Positions 19,761 through 27,830 of a stretch of DNA of 60,755 nt are shown here, one piece after another; within the stretch, counting starts at the first letter, position 1; each line of letters starts with the position of its first letter. Source of the stretch: Oceanospirillaceae bacterium UBA7410 (lineage in GTDB: Bacteria > Pseudomonadota > Gammaproteobacteria > Pseudomonadales > Balneatricaceae). The notes beneath the pieces were generated by a model. That model was not told where the DNA came from. It made no database searches and was given only the letters and a program-made list of their open reading frames with translations. The DNA lies in NCBI GenBank assembly GCA_002470565.1, contig DKMQ01000003.1, positions 1 to 60,755 on the forward strand, in the 5' to 3' direction. The position numbers and the translations under genes are program-made.

Positions 19761-19797
19761 CACAGCAGCTGGCATGCTAGCTGCGGTGTTATTTTAC
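19759..19797 (+). terminator. Probable intrinsic terminator after pyk
   Basis: Stem AACAC-A-GCAGCT with AGCTGC-G-GTGTT, one internal mismatch, followed by ATTTTA. The U-tract is short. Confidence 0.6.
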
Positions 19798-19800
19798 TAG

Positions 19801-19819
19801 GCGCTGCTTACTGCAGCGC
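19801..19819. terminator. Hairpin between convergent pyk and mucD
   Basis: Perfect GCGCTGC/GCAGCGC stem with a 5-base loop, touching the mucD stop codon. There is no U-tract in the minus direction, so it may protect the 3' end rather than terminate by itself. Confidence 0.5.
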
Positions 19820-21247
19820 TTAGTCAGTCAACCTAAATGCCACAAACAGTGGCATTCCTTGGCGCACAATGCGCAAAGAAATAGATCGATTATTAGGCAG
19901 AGCTTTTGCTAAGCTAGCAAACTGTTCCACACTAGCGATGCGCTGATTAGCAATGCTGGTGATCACATCACCAACCTGCAAACCAAGCTCCTGAGCCACG
20001 CCAGCATCTACTTCTGTAACATCTACACCATTACGGATGCGCCACTCCTGGGCCTTTTCTGGCGCCAAGGAAGCCACCCGCACACCAATGCGCTCAACAT
20101 AGCGGCTCTTATCCACTTTACCTAAAGCGCTAAGTTTATTTTTTGGCAGATGTCCAATCAACACATCCACATCGATAAGCTCTCCATCTCTTATCACCTT
20201 AATAACAGCGGTACTTTGAGGCACTATAGCTCCTACAAAGTGAGCCACTTGAGCTGACATGACAACATCATTCCCATCTATTTTGGTAATCACGTCTCCT
20301 GTTTGTAGACCCGCGGCAAAAGCTGGACTATCGTCTAGCACTTGAGATATTAATGCACCCGAAGCCTTATCCAAACCAAAAGATTCTGCAAGGTCTTGAC
20401 TGACCTCTTGAATCTGCACACCCAGCCAACCTCGCGCCACTTGACCTGTTTCTCGCAGCTGTTTGGCCACGGTGGAGGCTGTATTACTAGGAATAGCAAA
20501 ACTCACACCCATAAAACCACCTGAGCGGGTATAGATTTGAGAGTTAATACCGACCACTTCTCCATCCAAATTAAATAAAGGGCCACCTGAATTACCTGGA
20601 TTTATGGCCACGTCTGTTTGAATAAAGGGCACATAAGTTTCTGAGCGAAGACCTCGCCCTTTAGCACTCACAATGCCCGCGGTGACTGAGTAATCAAAAC
20701 CAAAGGGAGATCCAATAGCAAGCACCCACTCCCCCACTTTCAACTTATCTGAGTCTGCCATGGTCAAAAACGGCAGCCCTTGTGCGTCAATTTTTAATAA
20801 AGCTAAGTCAGAGCGTGGATCGCTACCCACAAGTTCCGCTTCCATTTCACGACGATCACCTAAAGCGACGATAATTTTTTCGGCCCCCTTAACCACATGA
20901 TCGTTGGTAAGAATGTAGCCATCTGCACTGATCAGAAAGCCTGAGCCTGTAGACTGGGCTTGAGGCGCACGCCTTTGCTGAGGGGGTTGCGAGGGTTGCT
21001 GAGGAGACTTGGGAGCAAAAAAGTCTTTGAAAATTTCAGGCACCTGGCCCTGGTTGGGAGCTTGGGGTTGATTACCTGTAAACCTTTGGGTGTTGTTACG
21101 CACAGTACTAATGTTAACCACAGCAGGAGATGCTTTTTCAACAAGTATTGTAAAGTCTGGAAATTGTTGAGCTTGTGAAAAGCTGGACGACAACATGACG
21201 AGCAACAACAACGCGCTCAGTTTATAGTGCAAAGTGAATTTTTTCAT
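19820..21247 (-). CDS. mucD: Periplasmic serine protease MucD (Do family)
   Basis: HtrA-type protease/chaperone for misfolded envelope proteins. From ATG 21247 it has a signal peptide (residues 1 to about 26). A Q/P-rich linker at about 59-98 is followed by the trypsin-like domain with H117 (TNDHVV), D147 (SDLALL) and S220 (NPGNSGGPLF). Two C-terminal PDZ domains complete the protein. ATG 21247 has GGAG about 10 bases upstream; ATG 21271 has no ribosome binding site and would bury the signal peptide. It is the last gene of the sigma-E cluster, 160 bp after rseC, so it may also have its own promoter. Confidence 0.95.
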   Translation of the reverse strand: MKKFTLHYKLSALLLLVMLSSSFSQAQQFPDFTILVEKASPAVVNISTVRNNTQRFTGNQPQAPNQGQVPEIFKDFFAPKSPQQPSQPPQQRRAPQAQSTGSGFLISADGYILTNDHVVKGAEKIIVALGDRREMEAELVGSDPRSDLALLKIDAQGLPFLTMADSDKLKVGEWVLAIGSPFGFDYSVTAGIVSAKGRGLRSETYVPFIQTDVAINPGNSGGPLFNLDGEVVGINSQIYTRSGGFMGVSFAIPSNTASTVAKQLRETGQVARGWLGVQIQEVSQDLAESFGLDKASGALISQVLDDSPAFAAGLQTGDVITKIDGNDVVMSAQVAHFVGAIVPQSTAVIKVIRDGELIDVDVLIGHLPKNKLSALGKVDKSRYVERIGVRVASLAPEKAQEWRIRNGVDVTEVDAGVAQELGLQVGDVITSIANQRIASVEQFASLAKALPNNRSISLRIVRQGMPLFVAFRLTD

Positions 21248-21407
21248 CAGAACGCGTCTCCATCTATTCATATGGTAAAAATATATTACTCATAATCATA
21301 CGGCAGTTTTAACGAGCTAAGGGCACTATAGAGCTCATTTACAAAAAACTTTCAAAGCTTTGCAGAAGCATGTGCTGATATACAATTATATGTATAAATA
21401 TTTGGTG

Positions 21408-21908
21408 TTAATCAGTCGTGAAATGAAGCTCCTGCACCTGAACACTGCTTTGCTGGCGAAGGATTACTGGCTGCCACTGATTAGAGTTAATAACAGAATC
21501 ACTTTGGCTATACCAGCGCAGCAGCAACAAACCAAGACCTAATCCTAGCAACGCTACAATGACTGTAACAGGCTCAGACAATCTCAGCCACTGAGCTAAC
21601 AAAGCACACCCAAGCATTGTTACCAAAGGCATAGCAAAGGTTAGCAAGCTGGCTTTAATAAAGGCGTTTTGAGGGATACCAAGAACCACTTCATCGCCCA
21701 CACTTAAGGACATAGCCAAAGGCATGGGCAACTGGATACGCGAACGCTTACAATCTGTCGCTTGGTTCATGAGTCGTTGGCCACAGCCACTTTTCATGCT
21801 GCAAGATTTACACGTGCTCAGGCGAATTGTATCAAGCCATACTGAGCTTTGATCAATGGCATGGACGTGGGCAACTTGCTCGATCATTGAGTCGTGTGCA
21901 TTAGACAT
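21408..21908 (-). CDS. rseC: RseC/MucC-family inner-membrane regulatory protein
   Basis: A 166-residue RseC-family protein, known as a modulator of sigma-E and, in other contexts, of SoxR reduction. The cysteine cluster CKSCSMKSGCGQ at about 33-44 is followed by two predicted membrane helices (about 85-105 and 110-130). It sits 28 bp after the anti-sigma gene and before mucD, the standard order minus rseB. Confidence 0.9.
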   Translation of the reverse strand: MSNAHDSMIEQVAHVHAIDQSSVWLDTIRLSTCKSCSMKSGCGQRLMNQATDCKRSRIQLPMPLAMSLSVGDEVVLGIPQNAFIKASLLTFAMPLVTMLGCALLAQWLRLSEPVTVIVALLGLGLGLLLLRWYSQSDSVINSNQWQPVILRQQSSVQVQELHFTTD

Positions 21909-21936
21909 AATTCAGCCCTACAGCCTTAAAAGGCGT

Positions 21937-22818
21937 TTATTGGGCTGTAAAGGATACCACAGAGCTGGCCACTTGCTCGCCTTGCGCTAAACTTAATTGG
22001 CCAACCAAGGTGATAAACATTGAGTTGCCATTATGCGTAATCGTTTGGCCTAAAACGAGATTGGAACCAGCAAAGGTATGGCCTTCAGGAATGGTGCGGC
22101 CATTTAATGCTTCAACATAAAGCGTAAAGTTATCAATGCCATCACTATAAGTAAGCACTTCCCTTGCCACTTGGTTTGAGGTGTCTAAGCTGCGTTGGGT
22201 TAGTACAAAACCAGTCGGTAAATTTGCCGCTGACCAAGTTGCATCCGCTGCGTTAGCCGCTTCTATGGGTGCTGGCAAACGAATGATATCATTAACGTTA
22301 TCTACACTCGCAGAAGCGACACCCGTGCTAAATAGCGCAATACTGTTATTGCTATTTCTGGGCTCTAACAACACAATACCTTGCTGGGCAGGAATTACTT
22401 GTGGCACAGCCGAAATACCAATACGCTGGGCGCCAAGGACCATAACCATAGTCACACTTGCTGCTACAGCCAAACCGGCAACAGGCTGCCAGAAACGATC
22501 TAAATAGCTTACTTTAGATGCTTGATTGTTAGGTGCAGCAAAAGATTGTTGCGCATAGCACGGCTCTGCCACGATCGCTTGACGCACCCGATCTGAAAAA
22601 TCTAATGATACAGAGGCTATACTTGCTTCACGTTTTAGTGCAGCACTAGCTAGTTGGTAACGAGCCCACTGCAACCTTACTTGCTCATCACTCTCACAGG
22701 CTTTGAGTACGCGCTGAAGCTCAAGCGGCTGGGCAACATCATCCATTACTGCAGATAATGATTCACGCACTAGTTGTGCATCACTGTTGCGGGTGTGTTT
22801 AGTTTGTGTTGGTGCCAA
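21937..22818 (-). CDS. rseA: Anti-sigma-E factor RseA with an RseB-like C-terminal domain
   Basis: A 293-residue membrane protein. Residues 17-85 match the RseA cytoplasmic sigma-binding domain (RESLSAVMDDV). One membrane helix at about 110-131 follows, then a periplasmic part. Residues about 194-290 resemble the MucB/RseB C-terminal domain, with ATWSAANLPTGFVL, a YSDGIDNFTLYVE strand and a closing VGQLSLAQGEQVASSVV. The LolA-like N-terminal domain of RseB is missing and there is no separate rseB. The start is TTG at 22818, with AGGAAG 7 bases upstream; no ATG fits. The cytoplasmic part should hold RpoE at the membrane. The role of the fused domain is inferred. Confidence 0.85.
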   Translation of the reverse strand: MAPTQTKHTRNSDAQLVRESLSAVMDDVAQPLELQRVLKACESDEQVRLQWARYQLASAALKREASIASVSLDFSDRVRQAIVAEPCYAQQSFAAPNNQASKVSYLDRFWQPVAGLAVAASVTMVMVLGAQRIGISAVPQVIPAQQGIVLLEPRNSNNSIALFSTGVASASVDNVNDIIRLPAPIEAANAADATWSAANLPTGFVLTQRSLDTSNQVAREVLTYSDGIDNFTLYVEALNGRTIPEGHTFAGSNLVLGQTITHNGNSMFITLVGQLSLAQGEQVASSVVSFTAQ

Positions 22819-22908
22819 AATATCGCTTCCTAAATTTTGCTTACGGCAGTTTGGACGCCAAAAGTCTGGTTTGGTTCAATGTTATTTTTACACTATCTTC
22901 ACAGAACG

Positions 22909-23511
22909 CTAATCACGATCCATAAGTTTTGCTACTTCTTTGTCAATTGCCTCACGAGCTCTAAATATACGCGAACGCACAGTGCCCACGGGGCAGTCCA
23001 TTACTTGTGCAATTTCTTCATAACTCATACCTTCAAACTCTCTCAATGTAAGCGCAGTCTTAAGGTCTTCTGGCAGCTTGTCTAGGGTGGCAAACACCTT
23101 ATCTTGAAGCTGATCACGAGCCATCAAATTTTCTGGGGTATCCACGTCTGCCATGACATCTGCACTACCATAGTCGCCGTATTCATTAGCTTCTACATCA
23201 ACATCTGGTGGTCTGCGAGACCGAGATACTAAATAGTTTTTTGCCGTGTTAATGGCAATGCGGTAGAGCCATGTATAAAACTGACTATCACCGCGAAAAT
23301 TAGCCAACGCACGATAGGCTTTAATGAATGCCTCTTGACTGACGTCCATGGCCTCATGATGATCCTTCACATAACGACCCACTAAACTGATGATTTTGTG
23401 TTGGTATTTAAGAACCAATAAATCAAAGGCGCGCTTATCCCCAGCTTGCACTCGTTCTACAAGCTGCTGGTCAGATGAGACTGAATTAGGTGGGGCCTTT
23501 TCAATGGGCAC
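22909..23511 (-). CDS. rpoE: RNA polymerase sigma-E factor (AlgU/RpoE)
   Basis: ECF sigma factor for envelope stress, 200 residues. Region 2 (DVSQEAFIKAYRALANFRG, YTWLYRIAINTAKNYL) binds the -10, and region 4 (REFEGMSYEEIAQVMDCPVG) binds the -35. Translation starts at GTG 23511 with AAGGAA 6 bases upstream; there is no nearby ATG. It leads the rpoE-rseA-rseC-mucD cluster. A sigma-E-type promoter at 23589-23615 indicates autoregulation. Confidence 0.96.
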   Translation of the reverse strand: MPIEKAPPNSVSSDQQLVERVQAGDKRAFDLLVLKYQHKIISLVGRYVKDHHEAMDVSQEAFIKAYRALANFRGDSQFYTWLYRIAINTAKNYLVSRSRRPPDVDVEANEYGDYGSADVMADVDTPENLMARDQLQDKVFATLDKLPEDLKTALTLREFEGMSYEEIAQVMDCPVGTVRSRIFRAREAIDKEVAKLMDRD

Positions 23512-23588
23512 TTAGGTTTCCTTATCTAAATTTGGCTCAGTACACAAATTGCGATTCGCTAGCAATTTAATAGCCTAATAAGAGTACA

Positions 23589-23615
23589 ACAGATTAGCCT
23601 TGTAGACACTAGTTC
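23589..23615 (-). promoter_or_regulatory. Sigma-E-dependent promoter of rpoE
   Basis: On the minus strand GAACTA (23615-23610), a 16-bp spacer and TCTGT (23593-23589). These each differ by one base from the GAACTT-N16-TCTGA consensus of AlgU/RpoE. The predicted leader is about 70 nt. Confidence 0.6.
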
Positions 23616-23661
23616 AGAGTAAATCTAACCAGTTAAAACATATCTGCGATGACAATAAGCA

Positions 23662-23690
23662 TTTCACCTTAGGTCTAGCCAAGCTATAAT
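23662..23690 (+). promoter_or_regulatory. Candidate nadB promoter
   Basis: Perfect TATAAT at 23685-23690, with TTTCAC at 17 bp upstream as a weak -35. The leader would be about 30 nt. Confidence 0.4.
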
Positions 23691-23725
23691 CGACGACTTT
23701 AGCGAATGACAACAACAGCAACCTT

Positions 23726-25330
23726 ATGCAACAAGACTTTCAATACGACGTGCTTATTATAGGTTCCGGCGCTGCCGGGCTTAGCTTAGGTTTAAAATTG
23801 GCCGCAACTCGCAAGGTCGCTGTAATAAGTAAAAACGAACTAAACGCTGGTGCTTCAGGTTGGGCGCAAGGTGGCATTGCAGCAGTACTTGACCAACAAG
23901 ATCGCATAGATGATCACATCCAAGACACACTAATAGCAGGTGCTCACCTTGGCAATCCAGAAGCCATCCAATTTACCGTAGAGCAAGCAAAAGCCAGTAT
24001 TGATTGGCTTATTGGTCAGCGCGTACCCTTTACTCAAGACGATGCAGACCCAACAGGATACCATCTGACCCAAGAAGGTGGTCATAGTCATAGGCGTATC
24101 ATTCACGCGGCAGACTGGACTGGTCGAGCAGTGACCACAACCCTGCTAGAACGAGCGACAGAGGCCAAAAACTTAGACTTGTTATCTCATCAGGTAGCTG
24201 TTGACTTAATTACTAATGCGAAACTAGGATTGCCAGGCAACCGCTGTGTAGGCGCCTATGTATTAAATCAACAAACGGGCCACGTCAACACGTTTAAAGC
24301 ACAGTGTGTCATTTTAGCCACAGGCGGTGCCAGTAAAGTGTATCTTTATACGAGCAATCCAGATGGTTCATCTGGTGACGGTATAGCGATGGCTTGGCGT
24401 GCAGGTTGCCGTGTAGCTAACATGGAATTTAATCAGTTCCACCCTACCTGTTTGTATCACTCACAAGCCAAATCATTTTTGATCACTGAAGCAATCCGTG
24501 GTGAAGGTGGAAAGTTAGTATTGGCTAATGGTGAGCCATTTATGCAGCGCTTTGATGACCGCTTAGAGCTAGCCCCACGAGATATTGTTGCCCGTGCCAT
24601 AGACCACGAAATGAAACGCCTTGGTGATGACTGCGTTTATTTAGACATTAGCCATCGTGGACGTGAGTTTATCCAATCTCATTTTCCCAACATTTACCAA
24701 CGCTGCATGGAACTGGGCATAGACATTGCTAAAGATCCTATTCCTGTAGTGCCTGCTGCACACTACACCTGTGGCGGTATTATTACCAATCAAGACGGCA
24801 TGACTGATATTGAAGGCCTATACGCTGTTGGCGAAACCGCTTTTACAGGCTTACATGGTGCTAATCGATTAGCAAGCAACTCATTATTGGAATGTTTCGT
24901 TTATGGCCACGCTGCGGCAAAGCACATCGAAAAAAATTGGAGCGAAACCCCACCTAAACGCACTATTCCTACCTGGGATGAAAGCCAAGTAAAAGACTCA
25001 GATGAAGACGTAATCATCTCTCATAACTGGGACGAATTACGTCGCTTTATGTGGGACTATGTGGGGATAGTTCGCACAGACAAACGCTTAACCAGAGCAA
25101 AGCACCGTGTAGAGTTGCTACTTAGTGAGATAGATGAGTTTTATAGTAATTATCGCGTTAGCCCAGACCTTATAGAATTACGCAATTTGGCCTTGGTGGC
25201 CTCACTTATTATTCATAGTGCCCAGCAACGCAAAGAAAGCCGTGGTTTACACTACACATTAGACTATCCAGACACCCAAAAAACCGCCCGTAACACGATC
25301 ATGACACCTACTAATTTTGATTGGCAGTAG
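23726..25330 (+). CDS. nadB: L-aspartate oxidase
   Basis: FAD enzyme that oxidises aspartate to iminoaspartate, the first step of de novo NAD synthesis. FAD motif VLIIGSGAAGLSLGL is near the N-terminus, ASGWAQGGIAA at about 43-53, and HGANRLASNSLLECFVYG in the capping/FAD region. The 534-residue length is standard. It is divergent from rpoE, a conserved gammaproteobacterial arrangement. The 3' end overlaps the convergent ygfX gene by 20 bp. Confidence 0.96.
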   Translation: MQQDFQYDVLIIGSGAAGLSLGLKLAATRKVAVISKNELNAGASGWAQGGIAAVLDQQDRIDDHIQDTLIAGAHLGNPEAIQFTVEQAKASIDWLIGQRVPFTQDDADPTGYHLTQEGGHSHRRIIHAADWTGRAVTTTLLERATEAKNLDLLSHQVAVDLITNAKLGLPGNRCVGAYVLNQQTGHVNTFKAQCVILATGGASKVYLYTSNPDGSSGDGIAMAWRAGCRVANMEFNQFHPTCLYHSQAKSFLITEAIRGEGGKLVLANGEPFMQRFDDRLELAPRDIVARAIDHEMKRLGDDCVYLDISHRGREFIQSHFPNIYQRCMELGIDIAKDPIPVVPAAHYTCGGIITNQDGMTDIEGLYAVGETAFTGLHGANRLASNSLLECFVYGHAAAKHIEKNWSETPPKRTIPTWDESQVKDSDEDVIISHNWDELRRFMWDYVGIVRTDKRLTRAKHRVELLLSEIDEFYSNYRVSPDLIELRNLALVASLIIHSAQQRKESRGLHYTLDYPDTQKTARNTIMTPTNFDWQ

Positions 25331-25754
25331 GGATTTGGATATGCCAACGGCCAAACACTCTTAATTTACGCAACATGTCTGGGGGGCCACTGTCAGCCAG
25401 AAGTGGCCACCAAAACTGCTGCCCATCTGAAAGCCTAATATATAAGGTAATAAAATAAGGATTAAAGGCTGATTTGGGCATGATTTGCCCACTCACTTGC
25501 TCACCATTTTTTAGATAACAGCAAAAATCATCCGCAGTCCAGCTGACAGCGACTACGCTGGTGCTAGATTTAAGTAAAGCCCAGCGCCAAACCCAATACC
25601 AGCTCATACCCCCAGCAAACAACGCATAAGCTAACGCCAACCACACGTTTCCTAATATACCCCAGCCACAAAGGCTCAAAGCTAGCCAAACAACACCTGC
25701 CACTAAAGCAAGGTGTGGTGACGCCTTAAGCTGAAACTTGGCTCGACTTAGCAT
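25311..25754 (-). CDS. ygfX: YgfX-family membrane protein
   Basis: A small inner-membrane protein with two adjacent membrane helices (about 15-35 and 38-58 from ATG 25754) and a beta-rich cytoplasmic tail with WPLLADSGPPDMLRKLRVFGR. YgfX (also called CptA) is encoded with sdhE in many gammaproteobacteria. Its role is disputed (toxin-like effect on MreB/FtsZ, or a link to flavoprotein assembly). ATG 25754 begins MLSRAKFQL and overlaps sdhE by 29 bp; a longer form from 25805 is possible. The 3' end overlaps nadB. Confidence 0.75.
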   Translation of the reverse strand: MLSRAKFQLKASPHLALVAGVVWLALSLCGWGILGNVWLALAYALFAGGMSWYWVWRWALLKSSTSVVAVSWTADDFCCYLKNGEQVSGQIMPKSAFNPYFITLYIRLSDGQQFWWPLLADSGPPDMLRKLRVFGRWHIQIPTANQN

Positions 25755-25992
25755 AGTCTTTAACCAACTTAACCATGGCATCAAGGTCTGCATCTCCACT
25801 AGCACCGTGCCCCATAAACCAGGTAAATAGGTCTGGATCTTGCTGGCCCAACAATCTCACATAGGTTTGTTGCTCTTGCGAACTGATAGAAGGCAACACA
25901 TTAGCGGCAAATGGCCCCAGTAAAACATCTAATTCCAGCATGCCACGACGACTGTGCCAAATTTGCCGCTTTAATTCTGTTTGATTCAACAT
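25726..25992 (-). CDS. sdhE: Succinate dehydrogenase flavinylation factor SdhE
   Basis: An 88-residue helical protein that promotes covalent FAD attachment to SdhA. The family motif RRGMLELDVLL is present near residue 16, including the RGxxE element. ATG 25992 follows AGAGGAA at good spacing. A 12-residue longer form has no ribosome binding site. It is coupled to ygfX, which starts inside it. Confidence 0.93.
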   Translation of the reverse strand: MLNQTELKRQIWHSRRGMLELDVLLGPFAANVLPSISSQEQQTYVRLLGQQDPDLFTWFMGHGASGDADLDAMVKLVKDYAKSSQVSA

Positions 25993-26094
25993 TGAATTCC
26001 TCTGTCTTAACCCATACCATGTACACATGGCGTAATTTTAGCGCAAACTGTCCAATTATGCCTGCTAGGCATCCATATTTAGATTATTAACAAC

Positions 26095-27051
26095 ATGAAA
26101 CAAACCTATTTTTGCCCGCTGGATCATTTTGGTAGCCTGAGCTTGTCTGGCCCCGATGCACAAAAATTTTTACAAGGCCAAATAACCTGTGATGTTACCA
26201 AGGTGACACAGTCTTTTGGCCAAGCTGGTGCGTACTGCACTCCAAAGGGCAATGTCATTGCCAACTTCAACTTAGTCACACATGCCGACACTTTACTCAT
26301 GCATATGCCCATAACTATGGTAGAAAGCGTGCAAAAGGCGATGTCCAAGTACATAGTATTCTCTAAAGCTCAGCTGCAAGATGCAAGTAGTGACTGGAGC
26401 CGATTTGCAGTGTGGGGTGACGAGGCTATGGCATGCATTACTCTGGTATTCGGTTTAGCTCCACAAGAGCAACTGTCATGCATACAAGATGTTAACTACT
26501 TAGTATGGAGCAATGACGCCAATAGCAAAGAATTTATTGTCTATTGTAGCCCTAGCCACAAAGCAAAAATAATGGTCCAGCTTGAACAACAAGCAAAATT
26601 AGCCGATATGAGTGCGTGGGAAGCTAAACAAATCAATAATGGCCTCGTTTACGTAACCCCAGAAATTAGTGACAGCTATGTGCCACAGATGCTCAACTTA
26701 CAAGCCACAGGCGCAATTGACTTTAAAAAGGGCTGTTATACTGGGCAAGAAATCGTGGCCCGTATGCAGTATTTAGGTAAACTTAAACGACATTTACTGA
26801 TAGGACAAGCAAGCTCACCTATCGCTTTAAAGGTGGGCCAACAAATTGATGCCACCAAGCGAAAAAATGTAGGCCGCATAACCAGTGTTGCCTCAACTGG
26901 CGGCAACAACTACGAGTTTACTGCAGTTATAAATCGTACAGAAGCACAAGAAGACACACTTAATCTGCATGAGCAAGACGGCGCAATCATAAATTTAGTG
27001 CCTCTGCCTTATGAAATTGATCCACAAGTCTTTGAGCGCATTAAGCTATAG
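26095..27051 (+). CDS. ygfZ: YgfZ, folate-binding iron-sulfur cluster assembly factor
   Basis: A GcvT-like, tetrahydrofolate-dependent protein that supports certain Fe-S enzymes such as the tRNA methylthiotransferase MiaB. The signature KKGCYTGQEIVARMQYLGK contains the essential cysteine C214. The 318-residue length is typical. It is divergent from sdhE/ygfX, an arrangement common in gammaproteobacteria. Confidence 0.93.
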   Translation: MKQTYFCPLDHFGSLSLSGPDAQKFLQGQITCDVTKVTQSFGQAGAYCTPKGNVIANFNLVTHADTLLMHMPITMVESVQKAMSKYIVFSKAQLQDASSDWSRFAVWGDEAMACITLVFGLAPQEQLSCIQDVNYLVWSNDANSKEFIVYCSPSHKAKIMVQLEQQAKLADMSAWEAKQINNGLVYVTPEISDSYVPQMLNLQATGAIDFKKGCYTGQEIVARMQYLGKLKRHLLIGQASSPIALKVGQQIDATKRKNVGRITSVASTGGNNYEFTAVINRTEAQEDTLNLHEQDGAIINLVPLPYEIDPQVFERIKL

Positions 27052-27065
27052 TTAAAGTGATGGAG

Positions 27066-27815
27066 TTAAAGCAACACAAATTGGCTAGGCTCTGCTAACA
27101 CTGGAGTGCGCTGCCAATCTATAGGGCTTTGGCCGCGCTGTGTTATATAGGCATTGGCCTTTGAGAAGTGAGCGCAGCCAAAAAAACCCCGATACGCTGA
27201 TAACGGAGAAGGATGCACCGTTTCAAGCACGCAGTGTTTGCTTGCATCGATAAGGCCAGCCTTAGCTTGGGCTGGTTTTCCCCACAGCATAAACACCACC
27301 CCATCACATTGCTGGCTGATTGCACTAATAACAGTGTCCGTAAGATACTCCCAACCTTTGCCCTGATGCGCACCTGCTTGACTATGCTCTACTGTGAGCA
27401 CTGTGTTAAGCAACAACACACCTTGCTGTGCCCACTGGCTTAAATTGCCATGCGTGGCAGGCTGCACACCTAAATCATTGGTGAGCTCTTTAAGGATATT
27501 ACGTAAAGACGGAGGTGTCTTAACACTTTGATTCACAGAGAAACTTAAGCCATGGGCTTGGGGTTGGCCTTGTTCAAATCCGTGATAGGGATCTTGACCT
27601 AAAATCACCACTTTAACTTGCTGCAATGGGGTAAGTTTAAAGGCGTTAAACCAATCACTTTGTTTAGGTAGCAAAGCAATCTTTTGATCTAGCTGCTGCT
27701 GCAAAAAGGCAGCCAAAGCATTAAGCTCAGGCTGAAGTAAACAAGGCTCTAGCACCTTAAGCCAGCTCTTATCGAGCTGGTGTAAGTGTGCATTTTGCCA
27801 AATGGACTGAGCCAT
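27066..27815 (-). CDS. ung: Uracil-DNA glycosylase
   Basis: Removes uracil from DNA to start base-excision repair. Family 1 motifs are VVILGQDPYHG (catalytic aspartate), LLNTVLTVE, and the leucine-loop HPSPLSAYRGFFG. The 249 residues are slightly longer than the usual 225-230. It follows lysS by 15 bp on the same strand, so it may be transcribed with prfB-lysS. Confidence 0.96.
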   Translation of the reverse strand: MAQSIWQNAHLHQLDKSWLKVLEPCLLQPELNALAAFLQQQLDQKIALLPKQSDWFNAFKLTPLQQVKVVILGQDPYHGFEQGQPQAHGLSFSVNQSVKTPPSLRNILKELTNDLGVQPATHGNLSQWAQQGVLLLNTVLTVEHSQAGAHQGKGWEYLTDTVISAISQQCDGVVFMLWGKPAQAKAGLIDASKHCVLETVHPSPLSAYRGFFGCAHFSKANAYITQRGQSPIDWQRTPVLAEPSQFVLL

Positions 27816-27830
27816 TTTTTAACAGTTCTA

